The notes: generated by a model from the sequence alone, not told the origin. DNA of 55,404 nucleotides from JBBRGK01 sp036741355 (GCA_036741355.1 DAINSK010000024.1:1-55404); one strand, 5' to 3'; positions 6,910-15,655 are shown, counted from the first letter of the stretch. Translations and numbers: made by a program.

Positions 6910-8148
6910 GTGCGGGTTTCGTTGCCAACCGGGAAGGCTCCATTGCCGGCCGGCGTAGCCGCACCGGCCCAGGATCAACACGCTTCGGCGAAGTCCACGT
7001 TGCTCTGGCTGGCACTGACCACCTTTACAATTTATCTCGGCTGGGGCATCGTCACGCCGGTGCTGCCAAAATACGCTGAGAGTTTCGGCGTCGGCAGCTT
7101 CGCGGTAGGCGTCCTTGTCGCGAGCTTTTCTATCACCAGCTTCGCCTTTGACCTCTACGGTGGGCGGTTGTCGGACCGTTACGGCGCCCGGCGGATGGCT
7201 TGCTCCGGAGCGATCCTGGTAGCGGCCGGCAGCGTGATCGCCGGGGCGGCTCCGTCGTACGGACTGCTGCTCGCCGGACGAGCGTTGGCCGGCGTCGGAT
7301 CGGCGCTCTACGTCACCGCAGCCATGAACATCCTGGCAAGGACGACGCCCGCGGCGCGCATGGCCAGATCGATGAGCATCTACCAGGCGGCCATCATGTC
7401 CGGCGTGGCTTTCGGACCGTCGCTGGGCGGCCTGCTCGCCGGTCTGTTCAATTACCGTGTGCCCCTATACAGCTACGCCGCTCTCGCTGTGATCTGCGCT
7501 TCTGTTGCCGTGTTTACGCTGCCGGCGCGGCTACCGGCGCTGGCTCCTCGGGGCCAGGACCGCTCGGGTTCGACATTCGCATTGCTGCGAGACGGGGCAT
7601 TCGCGAGCGCGGTTGCGCTGTCCACCGTCGTGTTCGTGATACGAGCGGGTGTACTTTCGACGCTCACGCCGCTCTTTGCCGATCACACGCTGCACCTCTC
7701 CACGCAGGTGATCGGCTATGCGCTCACCGTAGCGGCCGCGGTTAACCTGGCGGTCCTGCCACATGCGGGCAGTCTTTCGGACCGTCGGCCCCGCAAAGTG
7801 GCAGTGCTGGTAGGCCTCGGCGCCGGAATCGCCGGCATGCTGGTACTCGCGGGCCCGGCGAACGTACCGCTGCTCTTCGTCGCGATGATCGGTCTTGGCA
7901 TCTGCACCGGCTACGCGGGCGTTTCTCCGGCGGCAATCATCGTCGACGTGGCGCCTCCGGAACGTTCCGGCGCCGCGATGGGACTCTACCGGATGGGCGT
8001 CGATTTCGGCAGCGTGACCGGCCCGCTCCTTGCCGGCCAACTGGCAGCGTCGACTTCGTATCGAACGACGTTCCTCGTGCTCACCCTGCCGGTTGGCCTG
8101 ATGTGCCTCGTCGCCGCGCGGTTACGGGACACCCGGCAACGTTCATAA
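6910..8148 (+). CDS. MFS transporter
   Basis: A 412-residue major facilitator superfamily permease with about 12 hydrophobic segments. The loop 2-3 motif appears as DLYGGRLSDRYGARRM, and its counterpart in the second half as GSLSDRRPRKV. Helix 5 carries GVAFGPSLGGLLAGL, similar to the drug-efflux motif C region. The GTG start has GAGGAG 6-7 nt upstream. The substrate is unknown; drug:H+ antiporters of this size are the closest type. It lies 18 bp before a secreted-protein gene and may be cotranscribed with it. Confidence 0.9.
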   Translation: MRVSLPTGKAPLPAGVAAPAQDQHASAKSTLLWLALTTFTIYLGWGIVTPVLPKYAESFGVGSFAVGVLVASFSITSFAFDLYGGRLSDRYGARRMACSGAILVAAGSVIAGAAPSYGLLLAGRALAGVGSALYVTAAMNILARTTPAARMARSMSIYQAAIMSGVAFGPSLGGLLAGLFNYRVPLYSYAALAVICASVAVFTLPARLPALAPRGQDRSGSTFALLRDGAFASAVALSTVVFVIRAGVLSTLTPLFADHTLHLSTQVIGYALTVAAAVNLAVLPHAGSLSDRRPRKVAVLVGLGAGIAGMLVLAGPANVPLLFVAMIGLGICTGYAGVSPAAIIVDVAPPERSGAAMGLYRMGVDFGSVTGPLLAGQLAASTSYRTTFLVLTLPVGLMCLVAARLRDTRQRS

Positions 8149-8166
8149 AAAACGAGTTGAGAATCT

Positions 8167-8826
8167 ATGAGACGTAAACAATTCCTCCTTCTAGCACTGG
8201 TTGTCAGTCTCGCCGTTTCACTGCGCTTCCGCCCCGTTTCGGCACAGACTGTCACCGACGACGACCTGGCCGCGGTGATGATTTCGGCTGACGCGGTACC
8301 GGGATTCCACGTCATCGGCGATGCGTCTCCGACCCCGCGCCGGCCCACTGCCACAAACGAGCAGCGAACACGGGTCTTCGTTGCCGACGGGTCGACGGCG
8401 CAGGATTACACTCTCTTGTCCGTAATCGTCACCGTTCCTACGCAGTACGCTGTTTGCCTGCCGTTCTTTCCCGGCAACATCGCGAACGGCGATGTGCTCG
8501 GTCTGAACGCCGACAAGCCAAACTTTCAGGAGATCGGTTCACTCGGCGTCGGCGACGTCGATATCTTCGGGTCATGGTCGGACCTTGACAGCGGCGCGAA
8601 CGTCTGGCTGACCGTGGGGACGGAAGTGTTCATTCGCGGCCAGGTGACGGTCTACCTGAATTACCGCACGAACGAAGATTCAATCGACCCCGCGACCATC
8701 GCCGGCTACGCCCGGGCCCAGGACGAATTGTTACTGGCCGCGGCCGCCGCCGGAACGCCGATCGGCGTGCTGGCGTCGACGCCGGTGCCGCCTGAACCTG
8801 AAACCCGACCGGAAATTTGCGGTTGA
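8167..8826 (+). CDS. secreted protein of unknown function
   Basis: A 219-residue protein with a clear Sec signal peptide: MRRKQ, a hydrophobic core (LLLALVVSLAVSL) and a likely cleavage at VSA-QT around residue 27. The mature part is mixed alpha/beta and Asp/Val-rich with no recognised motif; DDLAAVMISADAVPGF near its start resembles other short extracellular Chloroflexota proteins. It ends with a Pro-rich tail. It follows the MFS gene by 18 bp and converges with the flavoprotein gene. No function can be assigned. Confidence 0.7.
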   Translation: MRRKQFLLLALVVSLAVSLRFRPVSAQTVTDDDLAAVMISADAVPGFHVIGDASPTPRRPTATNEQRTRVFVADGSTAQDYTLLSVIVTVPTQYAVCLPFFPGNIANGDVLGLNADKPNFQEIGSLGVGDVDIFGSWSDLDSGANVWLTVGTEVFIRGQVTVYLNYRTNEDSIDPATIAGYARAQDELLLAAAAAGTPIGVLASTPVPPEPETRPEICG

Positions 8827-8845
8827 GCGGAGCTACCGCAACGGC

Positions 8846-10360
8846 TTAGCGGGCGCTGCTTACCACCGCCTTCGCCGCCGCGGTACCAGCCCTGCGACCA
8901 AACACGGACCCCGCCATCAGGCCCGAACCGCCCGCATAGTTGTGGTAAAAGAGGCCGCCGACCAGTTCGCCTGTCGCGTAGAGCCCGGGTATCGGATGGT
9001 CTTCGGTGTCCAGTACCTGGGCCGTGCCGGCTTCGATGCGGAGCCCGCCGAACGTGAAGGTAATCCCACACGTAACGGCGAACCCGGTATAAGGCGGCAT
9101 GTCCAATCGCTGGGCCCAATTTGATTTCGGCGGCGTGATGCCGAGCGTCCCCTTGCCGTCGAGCACCGCCGGGTTGAATTCGCCGTCTTGCACCGCGGCG
9201 TTGTAGGCGCGGACCGTCTCGGTCAGCCCATCGCGGTCGATCCCCAAGGCATTCGCCAGCCCTGCGATGGTGTCGGAAGTGGCTTTAGTGATGCGCGAGA
9301 TGCGGTATTCATCCCGTAACATGTCCATCACCCTGGCGTCGAAAAGCTGGAAGGCGGTGCGTTCCGGCTGGGCAAGAATCGCGCGCCCGTACTTGGCGTA
9401 CGTGTAGTTGCGAAAGTCGGCGCCCTCGTCCACGAAGCGCTTCCCTTCCAGGTTCACAATCAGCCCGAGCGGGTAGCTGTGTTTCTGGAAGAGATCGCCC
9501 ACTTTCAGGTCGCCGAACGGCGGCGCGTTCAGATCCCAGGCGACCGCGTGACAACCGGACCAGTGCCCGAACGGCTGAGCCCCCGCTTTGAGCGCCATGC
9601 GGATGCCGTCGCCGGTGTTATAGCGGGTGCCACGAACCTTCGCCAGCTCCCAGCCCGCGCCAAGGTAGCGCGTGCGCCACTCGGGGTTAGCCTCAAAGCC
9701 GCCCGCGGCGAGCACGATCGCGCCGCAGGCGATGGACCGGTCGCCATCAGGCCCGCGGACCCGCAGCCCGGTGACGGCGCCGCGATCGTCCTGTTCGAGA
9801 TCCATAGCTTTAGTTTCGTAGACAACGTTTATGTCCCGCGCCTTGCAGAGGCCGAACATCTGATCGGAAAGGCCTTGACCGCCGCCGACCGCCTCGACGA
9901 TCAGCCCACCCCAGAAGTGCAGCTTGTCGCCGACGCGGTACGCCTGCCTTCCGTAGAGCAGCACCCAGCGCATCCCTGTTTGCTCCAGCCAACGCATCGT
10001 GGGAAAACTGTCGTTGACCAGGGCATCGGCGAGGTCCACGTCCGAAAGACCCTCGGTGACACGCATCAGGTCGTCGTAGAACTGGGCTCGCGGATAGGAG
10101 CCGACCTCTATGCTTGCAGCCTCGTCATCCGAAAGGTCGGGAAGCAAGCGGCGCACGTCGTCGAAACCATCGTAGGCGAAGCGAAAGCCGCCGCCCGTGA
10201 AGGCGGTATTGCCGCCTCGAAGATGCAGGGGCGCTTTTTCGACCACCAACACCTTCGCGCCCGCCTCTTGTGCGGCCAGCGCCGCGCACAGCGCCGCATT
10301 CCCGGCGCCCACCACGATGACGTCATATCGCTCCCCGAGACCTACCGGCGTCGCGACCAT
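8846..10360 (-). CDS. FAD-dependent dehydrogenase, tricarballylate dehydrogenase (TcuA)-like
   Basis: The 504-residue flavoprotein begins with the Rossmann FAD motif VIVVGAGNAALCAALAAQEAG and shows the succinate dehydrogenase/fumarate reductase flavoprotein pattern: RGGNTAFTGGGFR near residue 50, and C-terminal PGLYATGELVGG followed by GGSGLMAGSVFGR. TcuA and 3-oxosteroid dehydrogenases share this arrangement. It likely oxidises or reduces a C-C bond in a carboxylate, but the substrate is unknown. ATG 10360 is chosen because GGAGG lies 7 nt upstream. No partner iron-sulfur or cytochrome gene is adjacent. Confidence 0.85.
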   Translation of the reverse strand: MVATPVGLGERYDVIVVGAGNAALCAALAAQEAGAKVLVVEKAPLHLRGGNTAFTGGGFRFAYDGFDDVRRLLPDLSDDEAASIEVGSYPRAQFYDDLMRVTEGLSDVDLADALVNDSFPTMRWLEQTGMRWVLLYGRQAYRVGDKLHFWGGLIVEAVGGGQGLSDQMFGLCKARDINVVYETKAMDLEQDDRGAVTGLRVRGPDGDRSIACGAIVLAAGGFEANPEWRTRYLGAGWELAKVRGTRYNTGDGIRMALKAGAQPFGHWSGCHAVAWDLNAPPFGDLKVGDLFQKHSYPLGLIVNLEGKRFVDEGADFRNYTYAKYGRAILAQPERTAFQLFDARVMDMLRDEYRISRITKATSDTIAGLANALGIDRDGLTETVRAYNAAVQDGEFNPAVLDGKGTLGITPPKSNWAQRLDMPPYTGFAVTCGITFTFGGLRIEAGTAQVLDTEDHPIPGLYATGELVGGLFYHNYAGGSGLMAGSVFGRRAGTAAAKAVVSSAR

Positions 10361-10522
10361 GTTTGACCTCCTCACACCCTGTCCCGCACCCTAAAGCGAC
10401 CACTTGCGTGGCGACCGTGCCACGATCAGCAGCATAATCGCGCTTCCAAGAGCGGAAAAGCCGAACAGGACATTGGGAGCGTAGAGGTGGAAGCTGCCTT
10501 GGCGGAATGTCGGTGACAGAAA

Positions 10523-10560
10523 CCGCCCCCGCAATCATAAGACAGCGGGGGCGGCTTTTC
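10523..10560 (-). terminator. strong hairpin, probable terminator of the LPNTG gene
   Basis: A perfect 10-bp GC stem (CCGCCCCCGC / GCGGGGGCGG) with a 12-nt loop lies 60 bp downstream of the stop at 10619. It has short T runs on both sides (CTTTTC on plus, GGTTTCT on minus) and could work in both directions. Confidence 0.6.
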
Positions 10561-10618
10561 GGCTACGATTTCGGGCATCGGACCTCGTCCGGCGCCCCGG
10601 TGATTGGGCGACGCCGCG

Positions 10619-11146
10619 TTATCGCATGACGCGACGCAGAGCATAGACGCCAGCGCCGCAGAGCAGCAGTGCGGCCACCAGCAGCGGCAGCATAGGCTCC
10701 GACGAGCCGTTCTGTCCACCGGTACCGGTGTTGGGAAGTGCCGGTCGAGCGGCAGCTTGGGCGGCAGGAACAGCCGCCCGTGCGGGGGCCTGCGCCGCTG
10801 CCGGAGCGGCCGGTCGAGCCGCCGTCGGAGCAGCCGCAGCCGGTAGCGTGAAGGGTACGGTCACTGTCGTCGTAGTTCCCGGTGCGACGGACGCCGTTAC
10901 CGGTGCGCCTGAAGTTCCGGCGGGTACATTATTGGCCGGCGGTGGGTTGTTTCCCGGCGGCGGGTTGTTTCCCGGCGGCGGGTTGTTGGCTGGTGGAGAA
11001 GCGGCGGGGCCCGTTTGTCCATAGACCGGTCCCAGATTGCCCGGAAGCGCGACAATGAGTAACAACGCAGCCATCACAGCCACGGCAGCGCAGGGCACGA
11101 GTGCTGAGCGGCGATGCGCGGTGAGCCACGTGCGTAACACAAACAT
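10619..11146 (-). CDS. Pro-rich surface protein with LPNTG sorting signal
   Basis: A 175-residue exported protein. Residues 1-44 form a signal peptide with a long hydrophobic core. At 54-70 the unit NNPPPG repeats in tandem, encoded by near-identical 18-bp DNA repeats. A low-complexity Ala/Pro/Thr stalk follows. The C-terminus has LPNTG (137-141), a hydrophobic helix (about 152-169) and a basic RRVMR tail, the full sortase sorting-signal layout. ATG 11146 has GGAGG 9-10 nt upstream. No sortase gene is in the window. It could instead be a simple membrane-anchored stalk. Confidence 0.75.
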   Translation of the reverse strand: MFVLRTWLTAHRRSALVPCAAVAVMAALLLIVALPGNLGPVYGQTGPAASPPANNPPPGNNPPPGNNPPPANNVPAGTSGAPVTASVAPGTTTTVTVPFTLPAAAAPTAARPAAPAAAQAPARAAVPAAQAAARPALPNTGTGGQNGSSEPMLPLLVAALLLCGAGVYALRRVMR

Positions 11147-11255
11147 GCTATTCAACCTCCCTTGTGTCTCGCGCAGTATACCTCAAGTGCCACATTGCCG
11201 ATCGGAAGACCGATATGGCAATGGCGCTTAAGGGCCACTTATTCGCAGCAGCATA

Positions 11256-12203
11256 TCAATACGACCCGTCGCGTTCGAAGATGCGCCGCGGATTTGTTAC
11301 CAGCATCGCGTAGATTTGCTCGTCGGTCACACCTTTGGACCGCAGTGCGGGCAGCACGTCGTCGAACACGTGGTTGAAGTGCCAGTGCGGCAGCCGCTGT
11401 CTGATATCGAACCCCGGAAAGAAGCCGTAATCACAATTTGCATCGTGGGAGAGGACCATACGGTCGCTGTACCCGAGACGGCACAGTTGAGCGACCGTGT
11501 CGACCCGTTGCTCGAACGGACACATCTGGTCGAGTCCAAAGCGATCCATGCCGATTGTCGAGCCCTTGTCCATCAGCCCGCGCAGGTAATCCAGGTCGGT
11601 ACTGTCGCCGCTGTGACCGATGACGATCCGGCTCAGATCGACCCCTTCCTCCTCGAAGATCCGCTGCTGATCTTCGCCACGCCTGCTGGCTACATCGGTA
11701 TGTGTACTTATCGGTACGCCGGTCGCACGATGGGCCCGCGCTCCGGCGCGGAGCATTTTCTCGATCGGCGCCGTCAACCCGTCCTTATCCGTCGCAAGCT
11801 TGATAATGCCCGCGCGTATGCCGGTGTCAGCGATGCCTTCGTCGATCTCGCGCGCCCAGAGCTCCACCAGCCACTCGATCGGGGCGCTCGCAAAGAAACG
11901 GGGAGGCTGCCACCAGCAACCAGACGCGACGATGATGTTGCACCCCGTTCGCCGGGCGACCTCCGCTACCAACGTCACGTCACGATCCAGGTCCACCGTC
12001 GTCAGGTCCACCAGGGTCCTCGCACCTCTGGCCATCACCTGCCGAACGCCGTCAACTGCCTTTTCGACGGCCGCTTCTCGATTCCATACGCCCGGCAGAT
12101 TCATCCGCACAGTCCAGGGAATCAGAACGATGTGTTCGTGCATGAGGGTCTGACCAAGCTGGGCGGTATCTACGGAGCCGGCAGCAGTCTGGATGGCGGG
12201 CAT
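11256..12203 (-). CDS. phosphotriesterase-family metal hydrolase
   Basis: A 315-residue TIM-barrel amidohydrolase of the phosphotriesterase family. Metal ligands are visible in order: HEH in TLMHEHIVL (about 22-24), a Lys in GIIKLATD (the bridging carboxylated Lys), a His in ISTHTD, a His in VIGHSGD, and the Asp in LSHDANCDYG. Homologues include lactonases (PLL) and organophosphate hydrolases, so lactonase or amidase activity is more probable than phosphotriester cleavage. The start has GGAGGAACC just upstream. It stands apart from its neighbours. Confidence 0.9.
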   Translation of the reverse strand: MPAIQTAAGSVDTAQLGQTLMHEHIVLIPWTVRMNLPGVWNREAAVEKAVDGVRQVMARGARTLVDLTTVDLDRDVTLVAEVARRTGCNIIVASGCWWQPPRFFASAPIEWLVELWAREIDEGIADTGIRAGIIKLATDKDGLTAPIEKMLRAGARAHRATGVPISTHTDVASRRGEDQQRIFEEEGVDLSRIVIGHSGDSTDLDYLRGLMDKGSTIGMDRFGLDQMCPFEQRVDTVAQLCRLGYSDRMVLSHDANCDYGFFPGFDIRQRLPHWHFNHVFDDVLPALRSKGVTDEQIYAMLVTNPRRIFERDGSY

Positions 12204-12227
12204 ATGGTTCCTCCGGGTGTATGAGAG

Positions 12228-12503
12228 CTAGCTTGCCGGAGCAGCAGTCTCCTGCGCCGCGCGGCGGGCCTTGTCTCGGAAAGCCAGCTTGTCGGAGTCG
12301 TGCGGCGGCGCTGTGTGTTTCCAGAAGCCGGATTCGACCGCCTCATCCCCCGAATCGCTATGGCGGTACAGCGTGGCGGTATACAGGTCACGCCGGCCGA
12401 GCGAATGTTGACCGGGCATCAGCCGCAGGACCGCGACGTGGTACCTGCCTGCCTCTCCCTGCACCGGCTCGCTGGTCCAAAAAACCTTACCGCGTGCGGC
12501 CAT
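12228..12503 (-). CDS. small protein of unknown function
   Basis: A 91-residue predicted cytosolic protein starting MAARGKVFWTSEPVQGE, with a beta-rich first half and a charged helical C-terminus (DSDKLAFRDKARRAAQE). The ATG at 12503 has GAGGTGG about 9 nt upstream. The frame extends further up to 12548, but without a better start. It ends 25 bp before the phosphotriesterase gene on the same strand, so cotranscription is plausible. No family is recognised. Confidence 0.5.
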   Translation of the reverse strand: MAARGKVFWTSEPVQGEAGRYHVAVLRLMPGQHSLGRRDLYTATLYRHSDSGDEAVESGFWKHTAPPHDSDKLAFRDKARRAAQETAAPAS

Positions 12504-12660
12504 TGTCCAATCCACCTCGCTTCGGTGGCGACTGCGAAGCATCACCACAATGCTCTTGTCTACCGGTTTTCAGGCTACGGGCAGCGGTTCGACCGGTCAA
12601 TGTTCATCCCGGCGCGGTCTCCTTCCGCGTGCCGGTACACCGCGTGTATCCTCGGCTGTG

Positions 12661-13326
12661 ATGACTGCGCATGTGGACCAGCAGATCGGCATCCTGGGGG
12701 GCACTTTCGATCCGATTCACCTGGCGCATCTCCGCCTGGCCGAAGAGGCGCGCGAGCAGCTTCATCTCTCCCAGGTGTTGTTCATGCCGGCACCTCAGCC
12801 CTGGCGCAAGGTAAACCGTCCGATCGCGCCGGTCGCCGACAGACTCGCAATGGTGCGGCTGGCAACTGCCAGCAACCCGTTCTTCTCCGTCTCGACCGTA
12901 GAGATCGAGCACGATGGCCCGACCTACACCGCCAATACGCTTGCCGCGTTACATCGGCAGTTCGGACCGGGTGTAACCTTCCACTTCATCCTGGGCGCGG
13001 ATGCACTGCTGGACCTGCCGAACTGGCACGCGCCCCAGCGAATCATCGCCCAGACCCGCCTTTCTGTAGCCGCGCGTGCCGGCACAGTGATACCGGACAA
13101 TACCGCCCTCGAGGCCTGGGTTCCGGGCGTGACTGCCGTGATCGAGCTCTTCGTAATGCCGGAGCTGGAGATCAGCTCGTCCGACATCCGGCGGCGCGCC
13201 GTCGACAGCCGCTCGTTACGATATCTCGTGCCCGCATCTGTGGCCGGCTACATCGATGAGCGTGGGCTCTACGGGGGGGCAGTCGGCAGTAGGCAGTCGT
13301 TTAGCCCAATACCTCGTGGCCCTTAA
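12661..13326 (+). CDS. nadD: nicotinate-nucleotide adenylyltransferase NadD
   Basis: NadD joins ATP and nicotinate mononucleotide to give deamido-NAD in NAD synthesis. The 221-residue protein shows GILGGTFDPIH (10-20) with the HxxH nucleotidyltransferase signature at His20 and His23, the phosphate contact FMPAPQPWRK, and the C-terminal ISSSDIRRR motif. The family end YIDERGLYG is followed by about 16 extra residues. These are encoded partly by a dispersed GGCAGT-type repeat at 13275-13299, so the native stop was displaced. The enzyme core is intact. Confidence 0.93.
   Translation: MTAHVDQQIGILGGTFDPIHLAHLRLAEEAREQLHLSQVLFMPAPQPWRKVNRPIAPVADRLAMVRLATASNPFFSVSTVEIEHDGPTYTANTLAALHRQFGPGVTFHFILGADALLDLPNWHAPQRIIAQTRLSVAARAGTVIPDNTALEAWVPGVTAVIELFVMPELEISSSDIRRRAVDSRSLRYLVPASVAGYIDERGLYGGAVGSRQSFSPIPRGP
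13275..13299. repeat. GGCAGTCGGCAGTAGGCAGT dispersed repeat, copy 1
   Basis: A 25-bp tract made of GGCAGTC/GGCAGTA heptads lies inside the 3-prime end of nadD. An exact reverse-complement copy is at 27642-27666. Confidence 0.75.
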
Positions 13327-13338
13327 GCATTGCAGAGC

Positions 13339-13854
13339 TCAAGTAAACCGCGTCCACAGGCTGCGCAGCTGCGCGTCCACGGCCTCGGGGTCCCGTCCAT
13401 TCACAACGTGCTCGCAGAGGATGTCCGCAGGCATCGGTTCCCAGTAGGCGCGGATATAGGCCTCGGCCTGGGTGACACCGATGTTAACCAGGCTGACCTT
13501 GCGCGCTTCCAGCCGCTCCTCCCAGAGCGCACGCGGAGTTTTCACAAGCACAAAAACGATCGAACCCTCCGGGAACTGGTCGAGTACGAGTCGACGCGAG
13601 GCGTTGGTAGGCAGTCCGTCAGCCACCGCGACGTGCGGGCGACAGGCAGGATCCGCCCTTATGTGGCCGGTGTAGCGCTGAATGTTGGCGTGTCGCATCG
13701 CCTGGGTGTACCGGCCGAATGCCGCCGCTTCCCGCTCCTCGGGGGTCATGAACTGATCCGTATCAATACCGCGAATATTGTTCAACTCGGCGAACCGATC
13801 GGTCAGCGTCGTTTTGCCCGCCCCGGGGTGACCGAAAAAAACGAAGATGGTCAT
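13339..13854 (-). CDS. P-loop ATPase/kinase-like protein
   Basis: A 171-residue protein with Walker A GHPGAGKTT at 8-16 and a short kinase-like core. An acidic GIDTDQFM follows the P-loop at the place where small-molecule kinases hold their base, and a Walker B-like hydrophobic strand (SIVFVLVKTP) lies near residue 110. The size and single domain resemble gluconate/shikimate-kinase-like or Zeta-type ATPases, but no substrate motif is recognised. It begins 4 bp after the stop of the peroxiredoxin-like gene on the same strand, so the two are very probably one transcript. Confidence 0.75.
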   Translation of the reverse strand: MTIFVFFGHPGAGKTTLTDRFAELNNIRGIDTDQFMTPEEREAAAFGRYTQAMRHANIQRYTGHIRADPACRPHVAVADGLPTNASRRLVLDQFPEGSIVFVLVKTPRALWEERLEARKVSLVNIGVTQAEAYIRAYWEPMPADILCEHVVNGRDPEAVDAQLRSLWTRFT

Positions 13855-13858
13855 TGGT

Positions 13859-14416
13859 CTAAGTCGCTTCGTCGGACACTGTGGTCACTATCCGGCTTAT
13901 CTCTCCATGCGGCGGGTTGTCGCCGGAATGTCGGGGATAGCGGGCATAACGAATGAGCCCGTCGGTGCCAACCACGAAGAGGCCGCCGAGCTGATAGACG
14001 TCGTCCACGGGCCGTCCAATGAGATGGCCCTTAGCGGCGGCGCGCAGGCCGGCGAGTATCGGACCCGGCCCTATCACCTCGCCGATCGTTCCGCGCCGCA
14101 ATCCGTAGGCGCGGTAGGAACCGCGCTCCGGATCGGAGAGACAGGTGAATGGCAGCCGGTGGACGTGGCAAAATTCGGCCGCCGCTTCGGGCTTGCCCAT
14201 CGTGACGATCGCCACCGCGACCACTCGTTGCTGTCCAGTCTCGTCGCGCAACTGCGCGGCCAGCTCGCGGCAGAACGGTCAGCCGTAGTGACGCAGGAAA
14301 GCGAGCAGGACGGGCCGCTCCCGCCACAATTCGGAGAGCTGAACGGTTTCGCCTTCCGAATTCAGAACCGCCACGTCGGGGGCGTGATCTCCCGGGCGAA
14401 GCACTGTCCGTTGCAA
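13859..14416 (-). CDS. peroxiredoxin-like protein with candidate selenocysteine (UGA at codon 46)
   Basis: If UGA at 14281-14279 is read as Sec, the frame gives a 185-residue AhpC/TSA-type thioredoxin-fold protein. Codons 1-45 include LRPGDHAPDVAVLNSEG, LSELWRERPVLL and AFLRHYG; codon 46 is UGA; then PFCREL. The family has C-x-x-C here (FLRHxGCPFCREL), so UGA falls exactly on the catalytic first Cys, giving U46-P-F-C49. The frame is conserved on both sides, through FVVGTDGLIRYARYP to TAG. TTG 14416 has GGGAG 8-9 nt upstream. Downstream is a P-loop gene, upstream an APH-like gene. A nonsense mutation or sequencing error is the alternative. Confidence 0.75.
14252..14273 (-). promoter_or_regulatory. 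candidate bacterial SECIS hairpin after the in-frame UGA
   Basis: Starting 6 nt after the UGA, the RNA can fold as CUGC, bulged C, GCG, loop AGCUGGC, CGC, GCAG. The loop begins about 14 nt after UGA and its GG lies at 18-19 nt, within the usual distance for bacterial SECIS elements. The fold was done by eye. Confidence 0.45.
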
Positions 14417-14469
14417 GCAGGGTTCTCCCGTGTTCGTTACGGCCACAGCATCCAGAACACTGCCCGGAG

Positions 14470-15519
14470 CTATGGCGACAACGATTGCTCGATTTGGAGC
14501 TTGAGCTTTGTTCGCTTCTCTATGAAGCGTCGAACGCGTTTGACGTACAGTGGCGTCGTGAACGCCACCGCATCGCTGTTGAGCAGCGGCGGACCGGCGT
14601 CAGGCAGGAACGTGGGCAGGAAGACCATCATCCAGCGCAGACCAGCATATACCTCGCCGTAGCGAAGCTGCTTGCGATTCAGCCGGCACGCCTCCCACAG
14701 GCAGCCGAGGTAGACGCGGTGAGTGACCGTGCGGAAGGGAGCCAGTTTCCGGTCCTCTTTGCGGTCGGCGGACGTGGCGGTGGCGATCAGCATGCTCGAC
14801 CAGCCGATGTCCTCGTGCTTGTTGGCGAAGCCGCCCGAACCCCAATCGATGATGCCGCTGATCTGTGCGCCCTCGACGAAGATATTGAGGGGATGAAAAT
14901 CGCCATGGATCAGCACCTCCTCGCCGGCTTCGATCGACGACCGGTTGGCTTCCAGCCAGTCGATAACCGGCAGCAACTGCTTCAGGTTGCGCGACTCCAG
15001 CTCGCGTCGGGCGGCCGCGAGGCGCTGGGGAGCCCATGCCAGTGGTCCGAGTTCGGTATTTTCCGTTGCGGGGACAAGTGAGCGCCCCTCCGGCCACTCG
15101 ATCTTGTAGATCGAGACCTGTGCCCGGGCAAAGTTTCGGATCATACGCACGACCGCAATTGGCCCTGCGCCCAGAGCTGCCTGGTCCATCCTCGTCCCTG
15201 ACACCAGCCCAAGGAGCAGAAACGGCCCGCCAAGCGGCGCCGGGTTGGGCTCGTAGAGGTATACCGGGGGTACCGGCACACCTTCGTCCCGCACCCGCTC
15301 AATGATTCGCGCCTCCCACGTCGACCGCTCCACGACGCCTGGACCGCGATAGATGCGCAGGATCAGCCGCTCGCCGGCCGGCAGAAGTGTATTTGGAGGA
15401 CCGTCGCCGTACAGCCGCTCAACACGAATTCCATAAATGAACGTCTCGAAGCCACCGGATATGCGCTCGCATTCGATCACGCGCAGGCCGACGCCGCGCC
15501 CGTCGAGGTAACGCTCCAT
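14470..15519 (-). CDS. aminoglycoside-phosphotransferase-fold kinase
   Basis: The 349-residue protein has the APH/choline-kinase fold: ATP-site N-lobe with ISGGFETFIYGI near residue 20 and LILRIYRGPG, then the catalytic loop HGDFHPLNIF (about 205) and the metal-binding IIDWGSGG (about 222). This superfamily phosphorylates small hydroxylated molecules, and resistance is only one of its roles. It is the first gene of a minus-strand cluster with the UGA-containing peroxiredoxin-like protein (its stop lies 54 bp from that TTG) and the P-loop protein. Confidence 0.85.
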   Translation of the reverse strand: MERYLDGRGVGLRVIECERISGGFETFIYGIRVERLYGDGPPNTLLPAGERLILRIYRGPGVVERSTWEARIIERVRDEGVPVPPVYLYEPNPAPLGGPFLLLGLVSGTRMDQAALGAGPIAVVRMIRNFARAQVSIYKIEWPEGRSLVPATENTELGPLAWAPQRLAAARRELESRNLKQLLPVIDWLEANRSSIEAGEEVLIHGDFHPLNIFVEGAQISGIIDWGSGGFANKHEDIGWSSMLIATATSADRKEDRKLAPFRTVTHRVYLGCLWEACRLNRKQLRYGEVYAGLRWMMVFLPTFLPDAGPPLLNSDAVAFTTPLYVKRVRRFIEKRTKLKLQIEQSLSP

Positions 15520-15655
15520 GGCCGCTTGAACCTCTGCATTGGGCGGAGGCGCATCAGAGAGAACTACGCCGGGTGCTTCCCTGTTAATCGGCTGTCCTCC
15601 AGGATCAGTTTCGCCCGCGCGAGGAAGCTCGGCCCTCCCTCCCGGCCCCGCGGGC

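Noticed and set aside
10391..10532. Minus-strand 47-codon frame with one hydrophobic stretch (VLFGFSALGSAIMLLIV)
   Set aside because: Only a TTG start overlapping the terminator hairpin and no SD; it may be a membrane-protein relic, but support is too weak.
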